DNA of 64,000 nt. It comes from Acinetobacter bouvetii DSM 14964 = CIP 107468. Lineage in GTDB: Bacteria; Pseudomonadota; Gammaproteobacteria; Pseudomonadales; Moraxellaceae. Of the stretch, positions 17,346-26,265 are shown in pieces. The stretch is from NCBI RefSeq assembly GCF_000368865.1, contig NZ_KB849729.1, positions 62,001-126,000 of the forward strand. The letters run 5' to 3'. Position numbers and translations under genes: made by a program. How positions within the stretch are numbered: the stretch's first letter is position 1; every line of letters starts with the position of its first letter. The notes beneath the pieces were generated by a model. The model was not told the origin of the DNA. It did no database searches and saw only the letters and a list, made by a program, of their open reading frames with translations.

Positions 17346-19644
17346 ATTTAGCGCCCTGTGGCTGCTGATTTTGTGTGTCATTGCTTTGGCACTGGGCGTG
17401 GCTTGGCTGAATAAAGGCATTAAGGTTGAGACCAATATTTTTGCTTTGCTGCCTGAGGCCCATCAAGATGCTCATCTAGAACAAGCACAGCAATATGTGA
17501 GTCAGCAGTTAAATGACAAAGTTTTTGTGGTGTTGGATGCCAAAACTGATCAGCAACTCGAACAGGCAACACAAGCACTCAAAACCCAAGCCGACCAAAG
17601 TCAGCTGTTTTTACCTGTTCGTCCACAACTCGATCCTGATCAATTTGCCCAAGCGCTGTATCAGCACAAGGCAGGGTTATTATCCAAGACAGATCAGCAG
17701 ATTGTGCAGGAGCAGGATGATACCGCACTGACAGAGCAAGGCTTATTGCAACTGATGAGTCCAGGCATGCCGATCACGGCTGAAATGCTCAAGCAAGATC
17801 CCTTGCTGTTGTTTCCCCGTTATGCAGTGGGTTTAAGCGCCTTACAAAGCAATGCCGATATCAATTTAGAGCAGGGCTTTGCCACGCTTCGTGATGAGCA
17901 GGGCATCTCGCGCCTGATGGTGCTTCAGCTCAATAGCAGCCCTTATAACATTGCCTACCAAGAACGGACCGCTGTCTTTATTCAAAGCATCAATCAGCAG
18001 CTCAACCAGTTGCAGGTTAAACCGCATTGGACAGGCACGCTGCTGTTTGCACAGTTTGGCACCAATTCGGCCAAAGAGGAAATCTCGACCATTGGCGTGG
18101 GTTCGACCATCGGGATTTTGCTTTTGGTCTGGTTTGGCTTCCGTTCGATACGACCGATGCTGACGGAAATGGTTGCAGTCGGCACAGGCAGCTTGGTGGC
18201 CTTTGCGGTGACCTATTGGGTTTTCGGTGAAATTCACCTGATGACACTGGTCTTTGGCGCCAGTCTGATTGGGGTCTGTGTCGATTTTTCATTTTACTTC
18301 ATGGCCATGCAGTCTCAGCACCGACAGGTGGATGGATTTGCTGTTCTAAAGCCATTATTGCCGAGTCTATTTGTGGGGCTAATGACCACATTGTTGGCCT
18401 ATGTGGTGCTGAGCTTTACCCCATTTCCGGGCTTCAAACAGATTGCAGTCTTTTCTATGGTTGGACTGAGTGCCGCATGGGTGACTAGTATTTTACTGCT
18501 GCCACGTCTGCCTGCGCTGAATGCGGAACCTGCGATACGTGCTTTGGGCTTTATTGGAAAAGCACGCAGTTATGTGCAGAGCCGCAACACGCTGCGCTAT
18601 GGCATGATTGCACTGATTCTACTGGCCACAGGCAGCAGTCTCGTCTTCCTGAAAAGCAATGATGACATTCGCAATTTGCAAAGTATGGATGCCACCTTAA
18701 AGCAGGAAGATCAATATATTCGTTCGCGTTTTATGCAACAGCAAAGCAGCGAATATTTTGTGGTACAGGGCAGAACCCCAGCAGAGTTAGAACAGCATGA
18801 ACAGCAATTGCTGGAAGAGCTTGCGCCCTTGCAGCAGGCTGGAAAGCTAGATGCTGTGCAAGCTTTAGGGCAGTGGATTCCCTCGCTTGAGCAGCAGAAG
18901 CACAATATTGCGATGTTACAGGCGATTCCTCAGCCCGCTTTGGTGAAATATGCGCAAGCGTTACAGCTCAATGCAGCCGATGTTTTAAACTGGCAAGCGC
19001 ATTTAAAAGACCAACCGTTGCTGACCGAAGCAGTCTTTAAAGATCATCCCCTGCATTTTTTGCAGATGAGTCCGACGCAGCGTTTAGTGATGCTGCAAAA
19101 TGTGCATGACGTCAAAGCCGTGCAACAGCTTGAAACTGCTGATGTGCAACTGTTACGTCCAGTTCATCAACTGTCTGAATTGTTTAAACAGCACCGTGAG
19201 CAGGCACAGTGGCTATTGCTGAGTGCTTTGGTGATTTTAGCCATTGGCTTAGGGGCACTTTATGGCAAAAAATCCATTCTGCCTTTGGTGTTGCCTGTCA
19301 GCATGGCTTTAATGACCACGTTTGCGATTCAAGCATGGCTGGGCGTGGAGATTAATTTATTCAGTATTATGGGCACCTTCCTGATCATTGGAATTGGGGT
19401 GGACTATGCGATTTTCTACCGCCACGGACATGATCACCCGCAGGTGGTGGGCATGGCTTTGTTCCTGTGCATGATGTCGACGTTCTTTAGTTTTGGCTTG
19501 CTGTCTTTCAGTCATACCTATGCCATTCACAGTTTTGGCTTAACGGTGTTGCTGGGCGTTATTTTCTCATTTATTTATGCCACACTTTTTACATCCTCCG
19601 ATGCAAAACATGTGGTGGTTCAACAATATCAGCCAAAGAGCTGA
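17320..19644 (+). CDS. MMPL/RND-family exporter of the APE cluster
   Basis: Inner-membrane RND-superfamily (MMPL) transporter, 774 residues (ApeM-like). It has the two-fold repeat of the family: an N-terminal membrane segment at about 10-30, a large periplasmic domain, five or six membrane segments including SLIGVCVDFSFYF, then a second half of the same kind with IIGIGVDYAIFYRHG. The acidic residues in those two segments are probable proton-relay sites. It likely moves the finished polyene lipid out of the inner membrane to the LolA-like carrier. The first 26 bp overlap the carrier gene in another frame. Confidence 0.9.
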   Translation: MRFSNWQNKFSALWLLILCVIALALGVAWLNKGIKVETNIFALLPEAHQDAHLEQAQQYVSQQLNDKVFVVLDAKTDQQLEQATQALKTQADQSQLFLPVRPQLDPDQFAQALYQHKAGLLSKTDQQIVQEQDDTALTEQGLLQLMSPGMPITAEMLKQDPLLLFPRYAVGLSALQSNADINLEQGFATLRDEQGISRLMVLQLNSSPYNIAYQERTAVFIQSINQQLNQLQVKPHWTGTLLFAQFGTNSAKEEISTIGVGSTIGILLLVWFGFRSIRPMLTEMVAVGTGSLVAFAVTYWVFGEIHLMTLVFGASLIGVCVDFSFYFMAMQSQHRQVDGFAVLKPLLPSLFVGLMTTLLAYVVLSFTPFPGFKQIAVFSMVGLSAAWVTSILLLPRLPALNAEPAIRALGFIGKARSYVQSRNTLRYGMIALILLATGSSLVFLKSNDDIRNLQSMDATLKQEDQYIRSRFMQQQSSEYFVVQGRTPAELEQHEQQLLEELAPLQQAGKLDAVQALGQWIPSLEQQKHNIAMLQAIPQPALVKYAQALQLNAADVLNWQAHLKDQPLLTEAVFKDHPLHFLQMSPTQRLVMLQNVHDVKAVQQLETADVQLLRPVHQLSELFKQHREQAQWLLLSALVILAIGLGALYGKKSILPLVLPVSMALMTTFAIQAWLGVEINLFSIMGTFLIIGIGVDYAIFYRHGHDHPQVVGMALFLCMMSTFFSFGLLSFSHTYAIHSFGLTVLLGVIFSFIYATLFTSSDAKHVVVQQYQPKS

Positions 19645-19662
19645 GTCAAAGGGTACAGTGCA

Positions 19663-20964
19663 ATGAGCACCATGCAACAGACAGATGTTTTAATTATTGG
19701 GGCGGGACCATCAGGCAGTTCGGCAGCAGCTTTGCTGCGCCAAAAAGGCCATCAAGTCACGGTCATCGAAAAGCAATATTTTCCGCGTTTTTCCATCGGC
19801 GAGTCTTTATTGCCGCAGTGTATGGTGTTTTTAGAAGAAGCGGGTTTGTTGGAAACGGTGCGTGCGCATGCCGATGAATATGCCTTTCAGTTTAAAAATG
19901 GCGCGGCTTTTTTAAGAGGCTCACAGCGCAGCTTTTATGACTTTACCCAAAAGTTTAGTGAAGGCCCGGGCACCACATGGCAGGTTCGGCGTGCCAACTT
20001 TGACCAGCTTTTGGCACAGCAAGCTGAAAAAATGGGCGCGGACATCCGTTTTGGTCATGAAGTTTTGGCGGTCGATGTCGCAACCACACAGCCGATTTTG
20101 ACGGTCAAAGATGCGCAAGGTGACAGCTATCAAATTCAAGGCAAGTTCCTCTTGGATGCCAGCGGTTTTGGCCGCATTTTGCCAAAGTTTCTCGACTTAG
20201 AAAGCCCGTCGGACTTTCCGGTGCGCCGTGCAGTCTTTACCCATATTGAAGACGGCCTATTGAATGACCCTGAGTTTGACCGTGAGAAAATTTTAATTAC
20301 CGTGCATGAAAAAGACCACCGTGCGTGGTATTGGCTGATTCCCTTTGCTGATGGGCGCTCTTCATTTGGCATCGTGGCGGAACAAGATTTCTTTGAAAAA
20401 TACGGCTATGACGGCAGTGCAGACTATGACTTAGAAGCCTTACAGAAGCGTATTTTGGCTGATGATGCCAGTTTGTCGCATGTACTGCGTCATGCTAAAC
20501 ATGACACTCCTGTCCGTACTTTGGTGGGCTACTCTGCCGATGTGAAACATTTGGCATCCAACAACTATGCGCTACTCGGCAATGCGGGCGAGTTTCTCGA
20601 TCCTGTCTTTTCTTCAGGGGTGACCATTGCCTTGAAATCGTCCAGTCTAGCCGTGCCATTGGTCGAACAAGTGCTGCAAGGTCAGGCGGTCGGCTGGATG
20701 GAGCAATATGAAAAGCCGCTGCGTAAAGGCATTCAAGTGTTCCGCGCCTATGTCGAATCCTGGTATTCAGGCGAGTTTCAGGATGTGGTATTTTCGACTC
20801 AGCAGGATGAAAAAATCCGCCGTATGATTGCATCTTTACTGGCAGGCTATGCATGGGATACGACTAACCCCATTCACCGCAATGCCAAACAACGCTTGAG
20901 CACCTTGGCCGAATATTGCCGAGAAGCACAACAACAGCAAGAGCCGCTGACCGATGAAACTTAA
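19663..20964 (+). CDS. FAD-dependent halogenase-like oxidoreductase of the APE cluster
   Basis: Flavoprotein of 433 residues in the flavin halogenase/monooxygenase family. The FAD dinucleotide motif is IIGAGPSGSSAAALL near the N terminus, then FPRFSIGESLLPQ, typical of halogenase-like proteins. AWYWLIPFADG corresponds to the GWxWxIP signature, with Ala replacing the first Gly. GNAGEFLDPVFSSGV binds the FAD. It could halogenate, hydroxylate or reduce the aryl head group; the sequence does not decide. It lies between the exporter and the lipoprotein gene and overlaps the latter by 11 bp. Confidence 0.8.
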   Translation: MSTMQQTDVLIIGAGPSGSSAAALLRQKGHQVTVIEKQYFPRFSIGESLLPQCMVFLEEAGLLETVRAHADEYAFQFKNGAAFLRGSQRSFYDFTQKFSEGPGTTWQVRRANFDQLLAQQAEKMGADIRFGHEVLAVDVATTQPILTVKDAQGDSYQIQGKFLLDASGFGRILPKFLDLESPSDFPVRRAVFTHIEDGLLNDPEFDREKILITVHEKDHRAWYWLIPFADGRSSFGIVAEQDFFEKYGYDGSADYDLEALQKRILADDASLSHVLRHAKHDTPVRTLVGYSADVKHLASNNYALLGNAGEFLDPVFSSGVTIALKSSSLAVPLVEQVLQGQAVGWMEQYEKPLRKGIQVFRAYVESWYSGEFQDVVFSTQQDEKIRRMIASLLAGYAWDTTNPIHRNAKQRLSTLAEYCREAQQQQEPLTDET

Positions 20965-21511
20965 GCTGCGTTTAAAGACTGTCAGTTGGGTTTTAGCCAG
21001 TGCTCTACTCTGTAATGCCTGTCAAAGCTGGATTCCCAAAGCGCAAGGACTCGTGACTCCAGAGTGGGCTGCGCAGAATTACCAGCGCCAAGACCAAATT
21101 GAAGTGCAGTGGAAAACCCAGAGTTTCAGTTTTTTACTGTATCAGCAGCAAAGAGGACAGTCGCTTGACATGCTTGCGCTGAGCCTTACAGGACAGCAGT
21201 TATTCAAGCTCAGTTTTGATGGTCAAAAGGTAGACGTTGAACAGCGGATTGATCCAATGAAACGGTTGCCTTTTGATTATGTGGTGCGCGATATTCTATA
21301 TGCAACCTATCCCAATTTTGCAGCGCTGCATGCTGCTCAAAATGCAGTCGTGCAGAAAGACGATATCATTTATATACAGCAGCAGCCCGTGTTGAAAATT
21401 CAGCAAAATGAGGGAGCAATTGAGCTGGATAATCTGCAAGTGCCTTATCAGATGGTGATCAGTGCGGTGAGCAATACTTTAGAAGATGATCAAGGCGGCC
21501 ATCATGACTAA
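20954..21511 (+). CDS. DUF3261-like lipoprotein of the APE cluster
   Basis: 185-residue lipoprotein candidate. The basic start MKLKLRLK and hydrophobic VLASALLCNAC form a lipoprotein signal with Cys23 as the probable lipidated residue. The lipobox is imperfect because position -3 is Cys. Position in the operon and size match the ApeN/DUF3261 lipoproteins of APE clusters. It probably acts in the periplasm or outer membrane during insertion of the polyene. It overlaps the preceding flavoprotein gene by 11 bp and the following ketosynthase gene by 8 bp. Confidence 0.72.
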   Translation: MKLKLRLKTVSWVLASALLCNACQSWIPKAQGLVTPEWAAQNYQRQDQIEVQWKTQSFSFLLYQQQRGQSLDMLALSLTGQQLFKLSFDGQKVDVEQRIDPMKRLPFDYVVRDILYATYPNFAALHAAQNAVVQKDDIIYIQQQPVLKIQQNEGAIELDNLQVPYQMVISAVSNTLEDDQGGHHD

Positions 21512-22700
21512 AAATCTACAGCATGTTTCAGCCGTTGGCATTCAGTTCAGTGCGGCGCTGTCGGCTTTGGGACAAAATGCCGCTGAGCTTCAACATGCCT
21601 TAATAAGCACCGAAAATACCCTGTCGCCACGAGAGGATCTGATTGCGGGGCACACGGTATGGGTTGGCGCATTTGATCAACCCTTAGTTCAAGCAGTCCC
21701 TGAAAGCTTAAGCAGTGCAGACTCAAGGAATTTACGCTTTGCCCTGACGGCTTTGTCGCAGATTGAAACCGAGATTCGTGCCTATACCGCTGAGTTTCCT
21801 AAACATCGTCTTGCGGTGATTATCGGTACGTCAACCTCAGGCATTGCGGATAATGAGCCGGTCTTAAAAGCCCAGTTTCAACATCCTATGCCGCGGTCTG
21901 TACAGCATCAAAAACAGGAAATGGGCAGTTTAGCGAAAGCCTTACAACAGTATTTGGGCTGGGAAGGGCCTGCCTATACCATTTCTACCGCTTGTTCCTC
22001 GGCGGCCAAAGCGATGGCGGCGGGGCAACGTCTGCTGAATGCCGATTTGGCCGATGTGGTTTTAGTCGGTGGAGTCGACACCCTGTGCAAGCTAACCTTA
22101 AATGGTTTTGACAGTTTAGAAAGCTTATCGAGCGGAATTTGCCAGCCCTGTGGCGCCAGCCGTGACGGCATCAATATTGGCGAAGCTGCAGGACTGTTTT
22201 TACTCTCTAAAGCGCCTGCCTCTGTGATGCTGCTGTCGAGTGGAGAGTCAATGGATGCATGGCATATTTCAGCACCGCATCCAGAAGGGAAAGGGGCTGC
22301 GGAGGCGATGCAAAAAGCTTTAGACGCTGCACAGCTGCAAGCAAGTGATATTGATTATTTAAATTTACATGGCACTTCTACACCGCAAAATGATGCGATG
22401 GAGATTAAGGCAGTACAGAGCGTATTTTCAGATGCAACTGTGGCTTTGAGCAGTACTAAACATAAAACGGGGCATTGTCTGGGGGCAGCGGGTGCAATTG
22501 AAGCCTTTATTTGCCAGCAGGTTTTATTAGATCAATCCTGGTTGCCGCTGCATCATACAGGCGAATTGGACGATGCTTTGGCTGGGCAAAACTATGTGCT
22601 TACACCGCATTTGAATACACCCATTCGCTATGCAATGAGCAATTCTTTTGCTTTTGGCGGCAGCAATATCAGTTTAATTTTCGGGACGGCTTTGCCATGA
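21504..22700 (+). CDS. Beta-ketoacyl-ACP synthase (APE ketosynthase, ApeO-like)
   Basis: Ketosynthase of 398 residues that should form the elongating heterodimer with the chain-length factor at 8832-9452. The catalytic Cys164 is in STACSSAAKA, His289 in LHGTSTPQND and His324 in KHKTGHCLGAAGAIE, so the condensing triad is complete. An in-frame ATG at 21486 would add six residues. The ATG at 21504 follows AAGGCGG at good spacing and overlaps the lipoprotein stop, so it is preferred. The end overlaps the dehydratase start as ATGA. Confidence 0.9.
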   Translation: MTKNLQHVSAVGIQFSAALSALGQNAAELQHALISTENTLSPREDLIAGHTVWVGAFDQPLVQAVPESLSSADSRNLRFALTALSQIETEIRAYTAEFPKHRLAVIIGTSTSGIADNEPVLKAQFQHPMPRSVQHQKQEMGSLAKALQQYLGWEGPAYTISTACSSAAKAMAAGQRLLNADLADVVLVGGVDTLCKLTLNGFDSLESLSSGICQPCGASRDGINIGEAAGLFLLSKAPASVMLLSSGESMDAWHISAPHPEGKGAAEAMQKALDAAQLQASDIDYLNLHGTSTPQNDAMEIKAVQSVFSDATVALSSTKHKTGHCLGAAGAIEAFICQQVLLDQSWLPLHHTGELDDALAGQNYVLTPHLNTPIRYAMSNSFAFGGSNISLIFGTALP

Positions 22701-23134
22701 TGGATGCAGTACAATTTATTCCGCATGAAAAACCGATGGTTTTCGTGAGTCATCTGATTGAAGCCAATGATACGTTTGCGATTGCAGAGCTTCACATCAC
22801 GCCTGATTTGATGTTTTGTGAGCCAGAAGGTTTGCCGACATGGAGCAGTATTGAGCTGATGGCGCAGACCATCAGCGCCTATGCAGGCTATAAAGGGCAA
22901 ACTCAGGGCTTACCACCGAAAATTGGCTTTTTATTGGGAACGCGTAAAATGCAGTTACCCTGTGCCTATTTTAGTTTAGGTGCAACTGTGCGGATTCGGG
23001 TAGAGCAAAGCTATCTGCACGAAGGTTTGGGGCAGTTTAATTGTGAAATTGAATATCAAGAACATCGGTTCAGCGCCATATTGAGTGTATTTGAGCCTGA
23101 AAATATGAATGAAATTATTGGAAAATTAGTGTGA
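22697..23134 (+). CDS. 3-hydroxyacyl-ACP dehydratase of the APE cluster (ApeP-like)
   Basis: Hotdog-fold dehydratase of 145 residues. IPHEKPMVFVSHLIE resembles the N-terminal His motif of this dehydratase family, and LPTWSSIELMAQTISAYAG the central helix with the catalytic Glu. It would dehydrate beta-hydroxyacyl-ACP intermediates to trans double bonds. The reading frame is open far upstream, but the ATG at 22697 overlaps the ketosynthase stop codon (ATGA) and gives a family-sized protein. The stop overlaps the next start as GTGA. Together with the hotdog domain of the fusion protein at 11389-13050, the cluster has two dehydratase activities. Confidence 0.87.
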   Translation: MMDAVQFIPHEKPMVFVSHLIEANDTFAIAELHITPDLMFCEPEGLPTWSSIELMAQTISAYAGYKGQTQGLPPKIGFLLGTRKMQLPCAYFSLGATVRIRVEQSYLHEGLGQFNCEIEYQEHRFSAILSVFEPENMNEIIGKLV

Positions 23135-23856
23135 GCAGAAGAATTTTAGTCACGGGTTCGAGCCGTGGAATAGGTAAAGCGATCGCTTTAGAGTTGGCAA
23201 AGGCAGGCTTTGATGTTACGGTCCATGCCCGCTCAAGACAGTCTGAGGCCGAAGCAGTGGCTCAGGAGATTCAAGCGCTTGGGCAGGCCAGCCATGTACT
23301 GATGTTCGATGTGAATGAGCGTGAAAAGATTGCTGCCATTTTGGAGCAAGATATAGCACAGCATGGCGCTTTTTACGGTGCGGTGTTGAATGCAGGATTA
23401 ACCCGTGATGGCGCTTTCCCCGCACTGACTGATGAAGACTGGGATGACGTGGTCTCGACCTCCCTGAACGGTTTTTATAATGTGCTGAAACCCTTGATGA
23501 TGCCGATGATTCGCTTGAAAAAGGGCGGACGTATTGTGACCTTATCTTCGGTGTCTGGAATCATGGGTAACCGCGGTCAGGTGAACTATAGTGCTGCCAA
23601 AGCAGGCTTAATTGGCGCGACCAAAGCATTGGCACTGGAATTGGCCAAACGCAAAATTACGGTGAACTGTGTGGCTCCGGGCTTGATTGAAACCGAAATG
23701 GTCACGGAAGAAGTGAAAGAACATGCCTTGAAAATGATCCCGATGCAGCGCATGGGGCAGGTGGAAGAAGTCGCAAAAGCGGTGAAGTTTTTATGTAGCG
23801 ATGATGCCAGTTATATCACCCGCCAAGTGATTTCAGTCAATGGAGGCTTGATCTAA
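23131..23856 (+). CDS. 3-oxoacyl-ACP reductase (FabG-like, APE cluster)
   Basis: Short-chain dehydrogenase of 241 residues (ApeQ-like). It has the cofactor motif TGSSRGIGKAIA at the N terminus, NAGLTRDG in the middle, the catalytic Ser in TLSSVSG, Tyr and Lys in YSAAKAG, and the C-terminal ISVNGGLI. It reduces the keto group after each condensation, using NADPH. GTG start overlapping the dehydratase stop. The stop codon TAATG overlaps the following ketosynthase start. Confidence 0.92.
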   Translation: MSRRILVTGSSRGIGKAIALELAKAGFDVTVHARSRQSEAEAVAQEIQALGQASHVLMFDVNEREKIAAILEQDIAQHGAFYGAVLNAGLTRDGAFPALTDEDWDDVVSTSLNGFYNVLKPLMMPMIRLKKGGRIVTLSSVSGIMGNRGQVNYSAAKAGLIGATKALALELAKRKITVNCVAPGLIETEMVTEEVKEHALKMIPMQRMGQVEEVAKAVKFLCSDDASYITRQVISVNGGLI

Positions 23857-25076
23857 TGAAACGTGTTGTAGTAACAGGCATGTCTGGGATTACCTCTTTG
23901 GGTGAAACCGCAGAACAAATTTTTGAGCAGTTTGCACAAGGCAAAAGCGGTATTCGCTATATGCCTGACTGGGAAATTTATCCTGATTTACGCAGTAAAT
24001 TGGCTGGCCCAGTGGAGTCATTTACTGTACCGAAGCATTTTAACCGTAAAGTAACCCGTGGCATGGGGCGTGTTGCCTTGATGTCAGTGGTATGCGCTGA
24101 AAAAGCATTGGAAGATGCAGGGCTGCTGAATGATGAGATCTTAAAAAGCGGCGATGCAGGCGTTGCTTTCGGTTCATCGGCGGGCAGCGTAGATGCGGTT
24201 GCTGAATTTGGCGCAATGCTGCTGAACAGCAATATGGGGAAGATGAATGCGACCACATACATCCGCATGATGTCGCATACCAGTGCAGTCAATATGACGG
24301 TGTATTTTGGCCTAAAAGGTTTAACGCTGCCGACCTCAAGTGCTTGTACTTCAGGTTCCATGGCCATTGGTCAGGCTTATGAAGCGATCAAATATGGCAA
24401 GCAAACAGTGATGATTGCAGGCGGTGCAGAAGAACTCAGTGCCGCAGGTTCAGCCGTGTTCGATGTGTTATTAGCAACCAGTATGAAAAATGATCGACCT
24501 GAGACAACGCCACGCCCATTTGATGCAGACCGGGATGGTTTGGTGGTCGGTGAAGGCGCAGGCTGTTTGATTTTAGAAGAATATGAACATGCCCAAGCGC
24601 GCGGAGCGACCATTTATGCCGAGATTGTCGGTTATGGCAGCAATACCGATGGTCAGCATGTGACCCGACCTGATTCTGAAATGATGGGCCGTTGTATGCA
24701 GTTGGCGCTGAAAGATGCCCAGCTTACAGCCGAAGATATTGATTATGTCAATGCACACGGCACCTCAACCGATCAGGGCGATATTGCCGAATCACAAGCC
24801 ACCGCGCGGATCTTGGGCAAGAAGCCGATCAGCTCATTAAAAAGCTATTTTGGCCATACGCTCGGGGCATGCGGGGCCATTGAGGCATGGCTGAGTATTG
24901 AGATGATGCTGCGCAATCAGCTGGTGCCTACGCTGAATTTAAATCAGCTTGACAGCGGCTGCGGTGATTTGGATTATATCGTCAATGAAATGCGTTCAGC
25001 AGAAACGCACATCATGATGAGCAACAATTTTGCTTTTGGAGGAATCAACACCTCCCTGATTTTTAAACGTGTCTGA
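23856..25076 (+). CDS. Beta-ketoacyl-ACP synthase II-like (APE ketosynthase, ApeR-like)
   Basis: FabF-type ketosynthase of 406 residues with an intact triad: Cys164 in SSACTSGSMA, His301 in NAHGTSTDQGD, and His334 in YFGHTLGACG. In the E. coli system the equivalent stand-alone homodimeric ketosynthase is thought to start or assist the first condensations, while ApeO-ApeC elongates. It starts at TAATG on the reductase stop and is followed after 18 bp by a small secreted protein gene. Confidence 0.9.
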   Translation: MKRVVVTGMSGITSLGETAEQIFEQFAQGKSGIRYMPDWEIYPDLRSKLAGPVESFTVPKHFNRKVTRGMGRVALMSVVCAEKALEDAGLLNDEILKSGDAGVAFGSSAGSVDAVAEFGAMLLNSNMGKMNATTYIRMMSHTSAVNMTVYFGLKGLTLPTSSACTSGSMAIGQAYEAIKYGKQTVMIAGGAEELSAAGSAVFDVLLATSMKNDRPETTPRPFDADRDGLVVGEGAGCLILEEYEHAQARGATIYAEIVGYGSNTDGQHVTRPDSEMMGRCMQLALKDAQLTAEDIDYVNAHGTSTDQGDIAESQATARILGKKPISSLKSYFGHTLGACGAIEAWLSIEMMLRNQLVPTLNLNQLDSGCGDLDYIVNEMRSAETHIMMSNNFAFGGINTSLIFKRV

Positions 25077-25094
25077 TTAGACGAGGGTATAATA

Positions 25095-25529
25095 ATGTTA
25101 TTCAAAAATATTTGCGCAGCCGCGGTGCTGACTTTGAGCGGAATGGCTGCAGGACATGCGGCAGATACCATGCACGACTTTAATTTTAAAGAAGCTGTGG
25201 ACCGCGCTGTGGCGGATGGAACACTGGATGGTTCTGTGAAGTTTTATTTGGCGGGCACCAAGTCAGGCGGCAAGGTGATTGAAAAAGGCTTAGTGACCAA
25301 TAAAAAAACCAATGGTTTTGCCAAATCTGCTGAAAGCGCATGTGATCATGTACTTCGTTCAGCACTGATTCAATTCCAAAATACCGCAAAAGCCAAGGGC
25401 GCAAATGCTGTGACTAATCTGGTGAGCTTCTATAAGTCGAATGAAACCCGCAGCACCACGACTTACCGATGCGCCAAAGGTACAGCTATTGCTGGCGTTG
25501 CGCTGAAAGGCGATATTGTTAAGTTCTAA
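25095..25529 (+). CDS. Small secreted protein of the APE operon, function unknown
   Basis: 144-residue protein with a clear signal peptide (FKNICAAAVLTLSGMAAGHA, cleavage before ADTM). The mature part has two cysteines (SACDHVL and TYRCAKG) that may form a disulfide. GANAVTNLVSFYKSN resembles small periplasmic domains built around a repeated GAN/V motif. Proteins of this kind are often mislabelled as an excinuclease subunit, which the sequence does not support. It is 18 bp after the ketosynthase and 29 bp before the PPTase. I infer a periplasmic accessory role in pigment handling. Confidence 0.7.
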   Translation: MLFKNICAAAVLTLSGMAAGHAADTMHDFNFKEAVDRAVADGTLDGSVKFYLAGTKSGGKVIEKGLVTNKKTNGFAKSAESACDHVLRSALIQFQNTAKAKGANAVTNLVSFYKSNETRSTTTYRCAKGTAIAGVALKGDIVKF

Positions 25530-25558
25530 AAAGCCATGAACATCGAGCTGAGTACATA

Positions 25559-26218
25559 ATGAGCAAGCCTAAAAATATTCAAGTGCATGTGCATGCTCTG
25601 GCTCAGCTCGCGCCTTTACCGCGTGATGATTTTCCGGATATGCGCGCCTACCAAACGTATAAAAAGCAGCAGATTTACCGTCAGCGCAATCAGCATTTAA
25701 GTGCATTTAGCCGGCAGCAGATACAGGATGCTGATTTGGGGATCACCGAATTTGGCAAGCCTTATCTTAAAAGCCTGCCTGAAATTGCATTTAATCATTC
25801 GCACAGCCAGCAGAATTATGCTTTAGCGCTCAGCGCCAGCCTGCAGGATATTGGTGTTGATGTAGAGGATTTAGCGCGGAAAGTGCGTTTTGAGGCTTTA
25901 GCGCGCCATGCGTTTCATCCGCGTGAATTAGCGCTCTGGGAAAGTTTAGAAGATCCATCGGACTATTGGTTTAAAGTGTGGACGGCGAAAGAAGCGGTGC
26001 TCAAAGCGTCAGGTTTGGGCATCCGCATGAATTTGAATGAATTGGATACACAAGTTCATCCCGATCAGAATGGAGGCGTGTGCAGCCATTCCAGCCTTGG
26101 CACATTCGCCTATCAAAATTTTCAGCTGCCTCACCTTATGCTGACGGTTGCATGGCGTTCAGAATTATCCTGCAGAGGTTTTACTTTTCCTGAAATCCAG
26201 CTGATACAGCACCCATAA
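25559..26218 (+). CDS. 4'-phosphopantetheinyl transferase (Sfp/AcpT type, APE cluster)
   Basis: Enzyme of 219 residues that moves phosphopantetheine from CoA to carrier proteins. The magnesium-binding residues are Asp101 and Glu103 in IGVDVEDL, and the third motif is WTAKEAVLKASG with Lys144 and Glu145. Two-domain Sfp-type length. As the last gene of the APE operon it is the obvious activator of the two ACPs at 10242-10760 (ApeB-like role). Codon use is closer to the flanking core genes than to the middle of the cluster. A bidirectional terminator follows. Confidence 0.9.
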   Translation: MSKPKNIQVHVHALAQLAPLPRDDFPDMRAYQTYKKQQIYRQRNQHLSAFSRQQIQDADLGITEFGKPYLKSLPEIAFNHSHSQQNYALALSASLQDIGVDVEDLARKVRFEALARHAFHPRELALWESLEDPSDYWFKVWTAKEAVLKASGLGIRMNLNELDTQVHPDQNGGVCSHSSLGTFAYQNFQLPHLMLTVAWRSELSCRGFTFPEIQLIQHP

Positions 26219-26225
26219 AGCCATA

Positions 26226-26251
26226 AAAAACCCATCCGAAGATGGGTTTTT
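26226..26251. terminator. Bidirectional rho-independent terminator between the APE operon and secF
   Basis: AAAACCCATC and GATGGGTTTT pair perfectly around a CGAA tetraloop, with A and T tracts on either side. It can terminate both the plus-strand APE operon and the minus-strand secDF transcript. Confidence 0.9.
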
Positions 26252-26265
26252 ATATGATTTAGCAA

